A stretch of DNA of 64,000 bases, from NCBI RefSeq assembly GCF_001646665.1, contig NZ_LWBU01000035.1, positions 1 to 64,000 of the forward strand. Direction: 5' to 3'. Source of the stretch: Streptomyces noursei (GTDB taxonomy: Bacteria; Actinomycetota; Actinomycetes; Streptomycetales; Streptomycetaceae). Below the pieces are notes generated by a model, which saw only the letters and a list, made by a program, of their open reading frames with translations, was not told the DNA's origin and ran no database searches. Made by a program: the position numbers and the translations under genes. Shown piece by piece: positions 50,159 through 59,178 of this stretch (within the stretch, counting starts at the first letter, position 1; every line of letters begins with the position of its first letter).

Positions 50159-50350
50159 GCATCCTCCTGAGGATTTTCTCGTACCTTCGGAGTCGTCTGG
50201 CCTCCGGGTCTTCGTGACCCCTTATGGGGGCGGGTGACCGTCACCTTCGGAAGGGAAACATCTCCAACACGCTCAAAGTTGGGCATATTGGTCAGTCTCG
50301 GAGGAGTGCGGACGACGCCGGTCCGACCGACCGTGCCGGACGGGAGAGCC

Positions 50351-51364
50351 GTGGACCTGGAGAGCGTGACCGAAGAGCTGTACGGGCTGCGCCCGGACCG
50401 CTTCACCGCCGCCCGCAACGCACGCGTCGCCGAGGCGCGCAAGGCCGGTGACCGCGCGCTCGCCGAGGCCGTGCGGTCGTTGCGCAGGCCCACCCTGGCG
50501 GCGTGGGTGAGCAATCTGCTCGTACGGGAGCGTCCGGCCGAGGCACGGTCGCTGGCCGCCCTCGGGGACGGTCTGCGCCGCGCCCACCGCGAGCTGGACG
50601 GGGAGCGGCTCAGGGAACTGAGCCGGAAACAGCACGCCGTGGTGGCGGCCCTCGCCCGCCAGGCCCGGCAACTCGCGGCGGACGCCGGACAGCCGGTCGG
50701 GGACGACGTCCAGCACGAGGTCGAGGCGACCCTGCACGCGGTCCTGGCGGACCCGGCGGCTGCCGGGGAATGGGCGTCGGGGCGGCTGGTGAGACCACTG
50801 AGCGCCCCGGTGGGCTTCGGCGCGGCACTCACGGAGGCGCCCCTTCCGGAGGGCGGCCGGGGCACGGGTGGGCGGGAGCGGAGTGCGGAGCGGGCGGCCG
50901 CGCCGGCACAGCGCCCCCGCGGCACCGGTGCCCGCCGCACCGGCGGGCGGTCGGCGCGGGAGGGGACGGTGGGGGGCGGGGAGGCGAAGGCGGATGCCGA
51001 GGAGAAGCGGGAACGGGCGGAGCAGGCGGCGGAGGAACGGGAACGGGCGGAGCGGGAGCGGCGGGAACGGGAACTCCGGGAGGAGCTGCGGCGCGCGGAG
51101 GAGGAGGCCGGAGCCCGGGAGGACGAGCGGGAGCGGGCCGCGGCGGACCGGGATCGCGCCGAGGAGGGGCTGCGGGAAGCGGCGTCGCGGGTGGACGCGC
51201 TGGCGGCGGAACTCGCGGAGGCGGAGCGGGCGCGGCGTACGGCGGACGAGGAGGTCCGCATCGCACGGCGGCGGTTCCAGGAGGCCGAGCGGGCGGCGCG
51301 TGAGGCCCGGCGCCGCGCGCGGGACGCGGCTGCCCGCCCCGGTCGGCGGGGCTCCCCGCCCTGA
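50351..51364 (+). CDS. Coiled-coil protein of unknown function
   Basis: 337 residues. N-terminal globular region (1-150): VTEELYGLRPDRFTAARNARVAEARKAGDRALAEAVRSLRRPTLAAWVSNLLVRERP, a pattern I have seen in uncharacterised actinobacterial proteins. The second half (about 215-325) is a long charged coiled coil of Glu/Arg/Ala repeats. No signal or membrane segment. GTG 50351 is chosen because GGGAGA lies six bases upstream and the sequence before it reads like untranslated DNA. A structural or DNA-associated role is possible but unsupported. Confidence 0.8.
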   Translation: MDLESVTEELYGLRPDRFTAARNARVAEARKAGDRALAEAVRSLRRPTLAAWVSNLLVRERPAEARSLAALGDGLRRAHRELDGERLRELSRKQHAVVAALARQARQLAADAGQPVGDDVQHEVEATLHAVLADPAAAGEWASGRLVRPLSAPVGFGAALTEAPLPEGGRGTGGRERSAERAAAPAQRPRGTGARRTGGRSAREGTVGGGEAKADAEEKRERAEQAAEERERAERERRERELREELRRAEEEAGAREDERERAAADRDRAEEGLREAASRVDALAAELAEAERARRTADEEVRIARRRFQEAERAAREARRRARDAAARPGRRGSPP

Positions 51365-51518
51365 GGGCCCGGCGCCGGCCGGTCGTGCGAGTGCCCGGGC
51401 CGGGTGCCGGCTGTCGGCTGCGGTGCCCCCGTGCCGGTGCCACCTAACGGTGCGGCCGGCCGGACCTCGGGCGCGTCCGGGTGGCGCCGCGTGCGCACGG
51501 AGCACCCGCCGGGCCCGG

Positions 51519-53213
51519 TCAGCCGGTGCGCGGCAGGCCTTCCGGGCCGGACACGGCACGGGCGCCGCGGCCCGCCAGGGCGGACTGCGCCCGGCTCAGC
51601 GCCCGGCGAAGCGGGCGGGAACTGCGCAGGGCCGCGCGGGCCGCGTTCGCGCCGGGCGCCCCGTGCACTCCGCCGCCCGGGTGGGCGCCTGCTGAGGCGA
51701 GGTACAGCCCCTCCACCGGGGTCTCGGGGCGGCCGGTGCCGGGCACGGGCCTGAAGAAGAGCTGCTGGTGCATGGCGGTGGTGCCGCTGTTGATGGCGCC
51801 CCGGCGCAGATTGGCGTCCATCGCCTCGAGGGTCGTCGGAGCGAGGATCCGGCGGGCGCGCACCAGCGAACGGAAACCGGGCGCGAATCGCTCGACCTGC
51901 TCCTCCATCCGGTCGGCGAACGCCTCCTGCTCCCGCGCGTCCCAGGTGCCGGTGATGCCGTCGTCGCCCGCGTCGCCCCGGGCGTGGTGCGGTACATGGG
52001 TGTAGGCCCAGGCCGACTCGGTGCCGGCCGGGGAGCGGGACGCGTCGGCGGTCGTCATCTGTCCGAACAGCAGGAACGGCCGGTCGGGCACCTCCCGCAT
52101 GGAGAGCTGGGCGGAGAACCGGGTCAGTTCGTCCATGCCGTCGGCCAGGTGCACGGTCCCGGCGCCGGCCGCCGGTTCGCCGGCCGTCCACGGGACGGGG
52201 CCCGACAGCGCCCAGTCGACCTTGAAGGTGGCCCAGTCCCACTGGAAGCGCCGCATGTCGTCGAGCAGCTGGGACGGCAGGTGCTGGGGGGCGACGAGTT
52301 CGCCGTACAGCGCGGGGACCGCCACGTCGGCGAGGACCGCCCGGTTCACCGGGACCGTCTCCCCTGCGGCCGTGCGGACGGCCACCGCGCGGCCGGAGCG
52401 GACGGTCACCTCCACCACCCGCTCACCGCACCGCACCACACCGCCGCGGCGCTGGAGGCGGCGTACGAGGGCGTCGGTCAGCGCGCCCGCGCCGCCGACC
52501 GGCACGGGGAAGCCTTGGGCCTGCCCGAGCATGGACATCAGCCAGCCGAAGCCGCCGCTGCCGGCCGCCTCCGGGGCGAGGTCGGCGTGGAGCGCGTTGC
52601 CGGCCAGCAGCAGCCGGCCGCCCTCGCCGCGGAACTCCTCCTCCGCGAGGCGTCGCACCGGCAGGACCATCATGCGGGCCAGCCGGAGGCCGCCCGCGGC
52701 GCGCAGCCGGGCGGCGAGCCGTGCCGTGGAGCGGATCGGGGGGAAGGGGGTGAACAGGGCGTCGACGATGTCGGCGCCGATCCGGTCCCAGATGTCGCAA
52801 AGGTGGTCCCAGGCCAGGGCGTCGCCGGGGGCGAACTTCTCCAGTCCGGAGGCCGTCGACGTGCGGTGGCGCTCCAGCACGGCGCACCGCCCGTCGGACA
52901 GCGGGTGGGCCAGGACGCTGGGGGCGTGGCTCCAGTGCAGGCCCTCTTCGTGGAGGTCGAGGCGGGACAGGATCGGGGAGGCCGCCGCCAGCGGGTAGAA
53001 GGCGCTGAACACGTCGCTCACGTAGTCGGGGTGGACGCCCCGGTCGCTGCGGACCGCCCCGCCGGGCTCGTCCTGTGCCTCCAGGACCTCGACCGACCAG
53101 CCGGCGTCGGCGAGCAGGTTGGCGGCGACCAGGCCGTTGGGGCCCGCGCCGATGACGACGGCGTCCGGCACCGTGTCGGGCGCCGCGTCGGGCACGAGGC
53201 GACCGGAGGTCAC
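51519..53213 (-). CDS. CrtI-like phytoene dehydrogenase-related FAD oxidoreductase
   Basis: 564 residues. The N-terminal dinucleotide-binding motif is clear (AVVIGAGPNGLVAANLLADAGWSVEVLEAQDEPGGAVRSD), and the C-terminus has a second FAD-contact block (GLYLASAGAHPGGGVHGAPGANAA). It belongs to the broad phytoene desaturase/NAD(P)-binding family whose members mostly lack a known substrate; no carotenoid synthase is nearby, so a carotenoid role is not implied. GTG start overlaps the SRPBCC gene stop by four bases (GTGA), so the two are coupled. Confidence 0.92.
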   Translation of the reverse strand: MTSGRLVPDAAPDTVPDAVVIGAGPNGLVAANLLADAGWSVEVLEAQDEPGGAVRSDRGVHPDYVSDVFSAFYPLAAASPILSRLDLHEEGLHWSHAPSVLAHPLSDGRCAVLERHRTSTASGLEKFAPGDALAWDHLCDIWDRIGADIVDALFTPFPPIRSTARLAARLRAAGGLRLARMMVLPVRRLAEEEFRGEGGRLLLAGNALHADLAPEAAGSGGFGWLMSMLGQAQGFPVPVGGAGALTDALVRRLQRRGGVVRCGERVVEVTVRSGRAVAVRTAAGETVPVNRAVLADVAVPALYGELVAPQHLPSQLLDDMRRFQWDWATFKVDWALSGPVPWTAGEPAAGAGTVHLADGMDELTRFSAQLSMREVPDRPFLLFGQMTTADASRSPAGTESAWAYTHVPHHARGDAGDDGITGTWDAREQEAFADRMEEQVERFAPGFRSLVRARRILAPTTLEAMDANLRRGAINSGTTAMHQQLFFRPVPGTGRPETPVEGLYLASAGAHPGGGVHGAPGANAARAALRSSRPLRRALSRAQSALAGRGARAVSGPEGLPRTG

Positions 53214-53647
53214 GGGGCGTCCCCCTCGACCACGTCGGCGAGGCGGCGGAGCATCGCCCGGTGGCGCACCTGCAGGAGGGCGTCGATGGCGGTGTTGTGC
53301 AGCAGTCCGCCGGGGCCGCGCAGGGGGTGCTCGTCCACGACGACGAGTGTCTCGTCACCCCAGGGGCGTACCTCTATGGCGATCCTGGCCGTGCCCAGGG
53401 CACCGCTCTTGGCCTCCAGTTCCAGGCGCCCGGGCGGGTCGTAGAGACGTACGACGGTCTCACCGTCAGCGGTCCACGGGCCGAGGCGCACCGTGTACTC
53501 GAGGGCCGCCCCGGTCTTCGGCCAGTCCCCGCTCTTGCGCCGGGACGACGAGGTGCCGACGACCCAGTCGCTGTAGCGCGACGCGTCCTCGAGTACGGCC
53601 CACACCGCCTCGGGGGGCCTCTTGATCAACTGGTGCCGTACGGCCAT
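53210..53647 (-). CDS. SRPBCC-family protein
   Basis: 145 residues of the START-like fold: MAVRHQLIKRPPEAVWAVLEDASRYSDWVVGTSSSRRKSGDWPKTGAALEYTVRLGPW, then ETLVVVDEHPLRGPGGLLHNTAIDALLQVRHRAMLRRL. It precedes and overlaps the oxidoreductase gene; the pair (lipid-pocket protein plus FAD enzyme) is conserved in memory for streptomycetes. It may hold a hydrophobic substrate for the oxidoreductase. The ATG follows GGAGGCGTTCC. Confidence 0.9.
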   Translation of the reverse strand: MAVRHQLIKRPPEAVWAVLEDASRYSDWVVGTSSSRRKSGDWPKTGAALEYTVRLGPWTADGETVVRLYDPPGRLELEAKSGALGTARIAIEVRPWGDETLVVVDEHPLRGPGGLLHNTAIDALLQVRHRAMLRRLADVVEGDAP

Positions 53648-53798
53648 GGAACGCCTCCGTTGTCCGCCGTCGGGGAACGAACGCAGCGCGGGTACCCGGA
53701 TCCGGCCGCTGCGAACGCCCGGGTGTACCGACGCGCGCAGGCGGGCGGCCGGGAGGTGTGCCTGCGGCGCTCGGGCGGGTCGGCAGTGCTCGGGCGGG

Positions 53799-54473
53799 TC
53801 AGCGGCGCTCGGGCGTCTGTGACGCGAGGGTGTTCCAGAACATCGCCTCGTAGGACTGGAGGAGCCGGCCGTGGCGGAGTGCGGCCGGCATGGTGACGTG
53901 CCCGCCGTCCAGGCCCTCCTGGGCGGCCGCAACGGCCAGGTCCTCCAGGGCGGGCGCCGGGAGGGCGAAGAAGTCGAAGAAGCCGCACGCCTCGTCGGTG
54001 AAGCCGTACCGCGTGCGCAGTGCCCCGGCGATGGTCGCGCAGTAGTCGCCCCACGCGGCGAAATTGGCGTACAGCGCGATCGCCACGTCCGCCGGGTCGC
54101 CGTTGAGGGCGAGCCAGGCGACGTACGACGGATATGCCTGGCAGCCGGCCATCGGCTCGTACGCCCCGGCCGCCACCTCGTCGAGCCCGCAGCCGTGCAG
54201 CAGCGCGCCGAGACGCTCCAGGGCCAGGGCCTCGCCCTCGGCGAGGGTGGTGAACAGCGACGTGCCGTGGGGTCGCGGGGCGGCGCGGGCGGCCAGGTGG
54301 AGGAAGGAGCGGCGGTCGGAGGCGACGATGTGGCGCTGCTCCAGGGCCAGGGTGCCGATGACGGTGCGCCCGGCCGTCCCGTCGGCGATCGCGGCCACGA
54401 GCGGATTGGCTCCCTGCCGGGGGGCGAGCGTCCGTGCGGTTGCTTCGAGGAGTTCCCGGGCCTGTTGCGTCAT
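53799..54473 (-). CDS. TenA/heme-oxygenase-like protein
   Basis: 224 residues, all-helical. The pattern LVAAIADGTAGRTVIGTLALEQRHIVASDRRSFLHLAARA, then MAGCQAYPSYVAWLALNGDPADVAIALYANFAAWGDYCATIAGAL fits the TenA_E/thiaminase-2 superfamily. TenA hydrolyses aminopyrimidines in thiamin salvage; TenA_E variants have a different substrate. No thiamin gene or riboswitch is adjacent, so the assignment is to the fold only. AAGGAGCG precedes the ATG. Confidence 0.8.
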   Translation of the reverse strand: MTQQARELLEATARTLAPRQGANPLVAAIADGTAGRTVIGTLALEQRHIVASDRRSFLHLAARAAPRPHGTSLFTTLAEGEALALERLGALLHGCGLDEVAAGAYEPMAGCQAYPSYVAWLALNGDPADVAIALYANFAAWGDYCATIAGALRTRYGFTDEACGFFDFFALPAPALEDLAVAAAQEGLDGGHVTMPAALRHGRLLQSYEAMFWNTLASQTPERR

Positions 54474-54644
54474 CGCGGCGCTCCTTGGGCGGTGATTGCT
54501 CCGTCCCGCTCCTGTCCCTGACCGGACCTGACCGGGCTGTGGGGGCAGCGTCCCACGACCGGCGCAGACCTGGGCGGTACGGGAGCGGCTGCGTGGTGCG
54601 CGGAGTGCGGGGTGCGGTGCTCGCGATGCGGGGGGGGCGACGAG

Positions 54645-54677
54645 GCCCCGGCCGGACGGGGGGAGACCGGCCGGGGC
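54645..54677 (-). terminator. Probable terminator of the deacetylase gene
   Basis: An 11-bp stem (54645-54655 with 54667-54677) in the 365-base gene-free region 54474-54838, which shows no other feature. It is about 160 bases beyond the deacetylase stop, so attribution is tentative. Confidence 0.5.
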
Positions 54678-54838
54678 TCTTCGCCGTGGCACGGAGGGCG
54701 GTCACCTCACGGCGGGGGCCGGGGACACGGTCCCCTCCGTCACCACACCTGCATGAACGGTCAACGATTTCGGGGTGTTCCCGGCATGCCCTGGTGTGGC
54801 CCACTTCACCCGACTGCGGCCGGACCCCGGCCACGGCC

Positions 54839-55603
54839 TCACGGCTTGTAGACGGTGCCCGGTTCGGCCTTGGCGGGAGCGAGGAGCTGCGGGACGGTGA
54901 CGAAGGTGAAGCCCCGCTCCTTCAGCTCGTCGATGATGCCCGGCACCGCGGGGACGGTGCCGTCGTAGATGTCGTGCAGCAGGATGATGCCGTCCTTCTT
55001 CGCTCCGTCCAGTGTCCGCTTCCGTATGAGGGCGGAATCGGTGGTGGAGTAGTCCTTGGCGGTCACGCTCCACAGCACCTGGGCGAGGCCCAGTTCGCGG
55101 CTGATCCTGGAGACGGTGTCGTCGGTCCGGCCCTGCGGCGGTCGCATGAGGGTGGGCTTGCGGCCCGTGAGCCGCTCTATCGCCTCCTGCGTACGGGACA
55201 GCTCCTGGCGTATCTCGTCGGGTTCGAGGTCGGTGAGGATCCGGTGGCTCCAGGTGTGGTTGGCGACCTCGTGACCCTCGGCGGCGATGCGGCGGACCAC
55301 GTCGGGGTGGCGGTCGACGTGTTTCCTGCCGAGCAGGAAGAAGGTGGCGGGGACCTTCTCCTCCTTCAGGATGTCGAGGAGCCGCGGGGTGTCCTTGCCG
55401 GGGCCCGCGTCGAACGTGAGCGCGATGCAGGTGAGCTTCCGGCAGTCGACCGGGCCGGCCTCACCCTTGGCGTCGTCCCTGGCGCTGCTCGGCGCGACCC
55501 GGTCGGACGAGCAGCCACCCAGAAGGAGGACGAGCGAGGAGACCGCGGCCAGGACCGAGACGGCGGCCTTGCGGCGCATCGGTGACTTCTTGCCGAACGG
55601 CAT
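54839..55603 (-). CDS. Polysaccharide deacetylase lipoprotein
   Basis: 254 residues. Signal and lipobox (LLLGGCSSD), then a NodB/CE4 domain: TFDAGPG with the catalytic base Asp and metal Asp, NHTWSH giving the HxxxH metal ligands, RPPQG, and LLHDI near the end (motif 5, with catalytic His). Likely removes N-acetyl groups from peptidoglycan or chitin-like sugars at the cell surface. The family's usual length is met. The gene stands alone between a probable terminator and divergent neighbours. Confidence 0.94.
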   Translation of the reverse strand: MPFGKKSPMRRKAAVSVLAAVSSLVLLLGGCSSDRVAPSSARDDAKGEAGPVDCRKLTCIALTFDAGPGKDTPRLLDILKEEKVPATFFLLGRKHVDRHPDVVRRIAAEGHEVANHTWSHRILTDLEPDEIRQELSRTQEAIERLTGRKPTLMRPPQGRTDDTVSRISRELGLAQVLWSVTAKDYSTTDSALIRKRTLDGAKKDGIILLHDIYDGTVPAVPGIIDELKERGFTFVTVPQLLAPAKAEPGTVYKP

Positions 55604-55760
55604 GGGGCATCCCTCTTTCCGCGTACGTGGAGGGTTCGACCGGCAGGGCCCGGTCGACCGCCCCGCACTCTACACACGGTGTATACACAGAGCGGATAGC
55701 GGGTCCGGCCGACGGCAGCGGGCATGTTTTCGACGAGATCTTCGGGGAAATCGCAGGTTT

Positions 55761-56732
55761 ATGGTGCAAATCGGATACACGATGATGACCGAGCAGGCCG
55801 GCCCCCGGGATCTCGTGGACCACGTGGTCCAGGCCGAGGAAGCCGGCTTCGACTTCTCGGTGACGTCCGACCACTACTTCCCCTGGCTGCGCTCCCAGGG
55901 CCACGCCCCGCACGCCTGGACGGTGCTCGGCGCCGCCGCGCAGGCCACGTCACGCATCCCGCTGATGACGTACGTGACCTGCCCGACCTTCCGCTACCAC
56001 CCGGCCGTCGTCGCCCAGAAGGCCGCGACGCTCCAGCTCCTGTCCGAGGGGCGGTTCCGGCTCGGGCTCGGGTCCGGCGAGAACCTCAACGAGCACGTGG
56101 TCGGCGGCGGCTGGCCCTCCGTCGACGTACGGCACGAGATGCTCGAGGAGGCCATCGGCATCATCCGGGCGCTGTTCGAGGGCGGTCACGTCACCCATCG
56201 CGGGGCGCACTTCGACGTGGACTCGGCCAAGCTGTGGGACCTGCCCGACGAGCCGCCGCCCATCGGTCTGGCCGTCTCCGGCGAGAGGTCCTGCGAACTG
56301 GCGGGCCGCCTCGCCGACCTGGTGATCGCGACGGAGCCCAAGGGCGACCTGCTCGACGCCTTCGACCGGCACGGCGGCAAGGGCAAGGCCCGGGTGGGCC
56401 AGCTGCCCGTCTGCTACGACCCGGACAAGGAGGCTGCCGTACGCCGTGCGCACGACCAGTTCCGGTGGTTCGGCAGCGGTTGGAAGGTCAACTCGGAGCT
56501 GCCGCACCCGGACTCGTTCGACGCGGCGACGCAGTTCGTGAAGCCCGAGGACGTGGCCGAGGCCATCGCCTGCGGCGACGACCCGGACGACTTCGTGGCC
56601 GCCGTGAAGCCTTACGCGGACGCGGGCTTCACCGAGATCGCCCTCGTCCAGATCGGCGGCGACTCCCAGCCGGCCTTCCTGGACTGGTCGGCCAAGAAGT
56701 TGCTGCCCGCGCTGCGCGACGCGTTCGGCTGA
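55761..56732 (+). CDS. F420-dependent LLM-class oxidoreductase
   Basis: 323 residues, luciferase-like TIM barrel of the F420-dependent glucose-6-phosphate dehydrogenase-like subgroup: IGYTMMTEQAGPRDLVDHVVQAEEAGFDFSVTSDHYFPWL, TCPTFRYHPAVVAQKAATL, and RFRLGLGSGENLNEHVVGGGWP. Such enzymes use the deazaflavin F420, made by streptomycetes. Substrate unknown. It is followed by the isochorismatase-like gene only seven bases downstream, so the two form an operon. The Shine-Dalgarno before ATG 55761 is weak. Confidence 0.92.
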   Translation: MVQIGYTMMTEQAGPRDLVDHVVQAEEAGFDFSVTSDHYFPWLRSQGHAPHAWTVLGAAAQATSRIPLMTYVTCPTFRYHPAVVAQKAATLQLLSEGRFRLGLGSGENLNEHVVGGGWPSVDVRHEMLEEAIGIIRALFEGGHVTHRGAHFDVDSAKLWDLPDEPPPIGLAVSGERSCELAGRLADLVIATEPKGDLLDAFDRHGGKGKARVGQLPVCYDPDKEAAVRRAHDQFRWFGSGWKVNSELPHPDSFDAATQFVKPEDVAEAIACGDDPDDFVAAVKPYADAGFTEIALVQIGGDSQPAFLDWSAKKLLPALRDAFG

Positions 56733-56739
56733 CACGGGC

Positions 56740-57348
56740 ATGAGCACATCCGGCGCACAAGGATCGGGGCGGCGGCGCGGTGCGGAGAGCGGCACCGCGC
56801 TCGTCGTCATCGACATGATCAACACGTACGACCACCAGGACGCCGAACTGCTCCTGCCGTCGGTGCGCGAGGCGCTGCCGGTGATGGTGGACCTGCTCAC
56901 CCGGGCCAGGGAACACGGCGTACCGGTGATCTACGTCAACGACAACTTCGGCGAGTGGCGGTCGCACCACGGCGAGATCCTGCGTACGGCCCTCGACGGT
57001 CCTCACGCCGAGCTGGTGGAACCCGTCCGGCCGGACGACTCCTCGTTGTTCGTGGTGAAGGCACGGCACTCGATCTTCTACGAGACGCCGCTGGCGTATC
57101 TGCTGGGCCAGCTCGGTGTCGACCACCTCGTCCTGTGCGGTCAGGTGACCGAGCAGTGCGTGCTGTACTCGGCGCTCGACGCGCACATCCGGCACATCGC
57201 GGTGACGGTGCCCACGGACGCCGTGGCCCACATTCACGAGTCGCTGGCCGATGCCGCGCTGGAGATGATGCGGTCCAACATGAGCGCCCGGACGGTGGAG
57301 GCGAAGGAGATCGACTTCGCCGCCGCCGGCTCCGGCCGGGGGACGTGA
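56740..57348 (+). CDS. Isochorismatase-family cysteine hydrolase
   Basis: 202 residues. Catalytic triad Asp25 (LVVIDMINTY), Lys107 (VVKARHSIF) and Cys140 (VTEQCVLYSALDAH), the cis-peptide (VTEQC) included. Members hydrolyse amide or vinyl-ether bonds (nicotinamidase, N-carbamoylsarcosine amidase, isochorismatase). The N-terminal 18 residues are disordered. Its position next to an F420 enzyme suggests a shared catabolic step, but no pathway is evident. Confidence 0.93.
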   Translation: MSTSGAQGSGRRRGAESGTALVVIDMINTYDHQDAELLLPSVREALPVMVDLLTRAREHGVPVIYVNDNFGEWRSHHGEILRTALDGPHAELVEPVRPDDSSLFVVKARHSIFYETPLAYLLGQLGVDHLVLCGQVTEQCVLYSALDAHIRHIAVTVPTDAVAHIHESLADAALEMMRSNMSARTVEAKEIDFAAAGSGRGT

Positions 57349-57413
57349 CACCGCGCGTGACGCCGCACGGGGAACGACCCCGCCCGCGGACGCCCGGACG
57401 CCCGCCTGCGGAA

Positions 57414-57456
57414 CACCGGAACCGCGGCCCGCGATGTGCGGGCCGCGGTTCCGGTG
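57414..57456. terminator. Strong bidirectional terminator
   Basis: A perfect 19-bp stem (57414-57432 with 57438-57456), loop GATGT, between the convergent isochorismatase gene and the 57540-57935 gene. Confidence 0.9.
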
Positions 57457-57539
57457 CGCCCGGCGTCCGTGGTCGTCGGTGAGGTTGTCGTCCGCAGTCC
57501 GTCGTCCGCAGCGGTCAGCCGGTGACCGTCGGCAGGTGG

Positions 57540-57935
57540 TCAGTGCGTGACGTAACGGGAGGCGAGCTGCAGACGCGCCTCCTTCTCGTGCTCGCCCGAC
57601 ACGGACGTGGCGGACCGGATCTCGAACAGCCCGCCGAGCGCCTTCTCCACCTCCGCGACCGCCTGGTGGTCACCCGTCAGCAGGGCGGTGACCTCCGTGC
57701 TCAGTTGCGGCGGGCCCGGCCGCTCCTCCCGCCGGGCGGAGCTGTCGAAGGTGGCCATCCACACGGTCGGCTCGCGGTCGTGCGCCTGCTCGGGCCCCGG
57801 CGTGGGCATGTCGCAGCCCGTGAAGACGCGGTCGAGCGTCTCGAAGACGGCCCGCGCGTCCTGGCGGCCGCAGTCGCTGAGCTGCACGGTGACGTCGCAG
57901 TCGGCGGGGTGGTTCCTTGTTCCGTTGCTCTCCAC
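57540..57935 (-). CDS. Conserved hypothetical protein
   Basis: 131 residues, soluble, acidic N-terminal half. It starts with a cysteine-containing strand (DCDVTVQLSDCGRQDARAVFETLDRVF) and ends GHEKEARLQLASRY-like (SVSGEHEKEARLQLASRYVTH). GTG start. I recognise it as a type of uncharacterised streptomycete protein but cannot name a family or function. Confidence 0.68.
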   Translation of the reverse strand: MESNGTRNHPADCDVTVQLSDCGRQDARAVFETLDRVFTGCDMPTPGPEQAHDREPTVWMATFDSSARREERPGPPQLSTEVTALLTGDHQAVAEVEKALGGLFEIRSATSVSGEHEKEARLQLASRYVTH

Positions 57936-58097
57936 GTCGCTCCACTCCTCGGGGTCCGGTCGATTACCGGTACAGGCACGAATACCTCACTGCGGGCCCA
58001 TCAATCAGAATCCACCGCGGCGCGTTTGCGGCGGGAGGTGCCTGGTACGAGGGTGTGATGCAGCAGGGGGGTCCGAGTGACACGTCAGGAGGAACCG

Positions 58098-58424
58098 ATG
58101 CCGGCAGGATCCAGCCCGAAGCGGGAACGGCAGTACGAGCACATCAAGGACAGTTCCAAGAAGCGCGGGGCGAGCGAGAAGCGGGCCGAGGAGATCGCGG
58201 CCCGTACGGTGAACAAGGAGCGGGCCCGCTCCGGGGAGTCGAAGACCGCGAGCAAGACGTCCACGCAGGACATGTCCTCCTCGAAGCGGGGCGGCCAGCG
58301 GTCGGGCGGCAGCGGCCCCAAGGGCCCCACCTATGACCAGCTCTACGAGGAGGCCAAGCGCAAGGGCGTCCAGGGCCGGTCGTCCATGAACAAGTCGGAG
58401 CTCCAGCGCGAGCTCGGTAAGTGA
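58098..58424 (+). CDS. Small basic protein with Rho_N-like (SAP-type) C-terminus
   Basis: 108 residues, rich in Lys, Ser and Arg. The N-terminal two-thirds (KRERQYEHIKDSSKKRGASEKRAEEIAARTVNKERARSGES) is a charged helix found in proteins annotated as plasmid-stabilisation-like. The C-terminal TYDQLYEEAKRKGVQGRSSMNKSELQREL is a Rho_N/SAP-type helix-extended-loop-helix, suggesting nucleic-acid binding. ATG 58098 follows AGGAGGAACCG; an ATG at 58077-type start is less likely. It is 16 bases from the convergent HAD gene stop. Confidence 0.82.
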   Translation: MPAGSSPKRERQYEHIKDSSKKRGASEKRAEEIAARTVNKERARSGESKTASKTSTQDMSSSKRGGQRSGGSGPKGPTYDQLYEEAKRKGVQGRSSMNKSELQRELGK

Positions 58425-58440
58425 CCCGTGCGGCGCGCCT

Positions 58441-59118
58441 TCACCCCCCGGCCCCGCCGGGACGGCCCAGCGGGCTGCGGTCGAGGTGCGCCAGGAGGTC
58501 GGCGGGGTCGTCGTAGAGAACGGCGGCCCCCGCTTCCATGAGGTCCACGCCCGGAATGCCTCCGCACAGCAGGCCCACACAGGTGACGCCCGCGCGGGTG
58601 CCGGCCTTCATGTCCCAGACCGTGTCGCCCACGAAGACGGAGTGCTCGGCCGATGCCCCGGCGAGTTCCAGCGCGTGGCGCACCGGCTCGGGCGCGGGCT
58701 TCCCCTCCTCGACGTCGTCCGCGCTCGCGGTGGCCGTGATGGCGTCGTCCGCGTCGATGGCCCGCAGCAGCGCGGACAACTCACCACCGCCGGCGGAGGT
58801 GGCCAGGACGACCGTCCAGCCGCCGTCGGCGAGGACCTTGAGGAGACGCCCGGCGTCCCGGAAGGCGGGCAGCCGGTCGAAGTACGTCCCGTAGAGGGTC
58901 TTGTGGGCGGCGCTGATGGCGTCGTCCTGTTCCTTGTCCCGGTCCTCGCCCAGGAGCCGTGCGATCAGGTCGTCGGACCCCAGGCCGACGGCCCGGTGGA
59001 CGGCGTGCATGGGCACGTCGTGCCCGGCCTGCCGGAACGCCTCCCACCAGGTCGTCACGTGCAGGTGGTTGGTGTCGGCAAGGGTGCCGTCGACGTCGAA
59101 CACCGCGGCTCGTGTCAT
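58441..59118 (-). CDS. HAD-superfamily hydrolase (phosphoglycolate phosphatase-like)
   Basis: 225 residues, HAD subfamily IA. Motif I is FDVDGTLADTNHLHV, motif II LATSAG (Ser), motif III Lys in EGKPAPEP and motif IV VGDTVWDM. A helical cap (about 15-85) determines substrate. Likely a cytosolic phosphatase; the substrate is unknown (candidates include beta-phosphoglucomutase-like or phosphoglycolate phosphatase). The GLGSDDLI and DKEQDDAISAAHKTLYGTYFDRLP cap is family typical. Confidence 0.93.
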   Translation of the reverse strand: MTRAAVFDVDGTLADTNHLHVTTWWEAFRQAGHDVPMHAVHRAVGLGSDDLIARLLGEDRDKEQDDAISAAHKTLYGTYFDRLPAFRDAGRLLKVLADGGWTVVLATSAGGGELSALLRAIDADDAITATASADDVEEGKPAPEPVRHALELAGASAEHSVFVGDTVWDMKAGTRAGVTCVGLLCGGIPGVDLMEAGAAVLYDDPADLLAHLDRSPLGRPGGAGG

Positions 59119-59178
59119 GGTCTCTCCGTTCCGTTCTCCGGTACTCGTACGACACGAGTCTCACCCTGGACTTGAGGT

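Noticed and set aside
51519..53213. Carotenoid biosynthesis gene
   Set aside because: The protein is only broadly CrtI-like and no crtB, crtE or cyclase gene is nearby.
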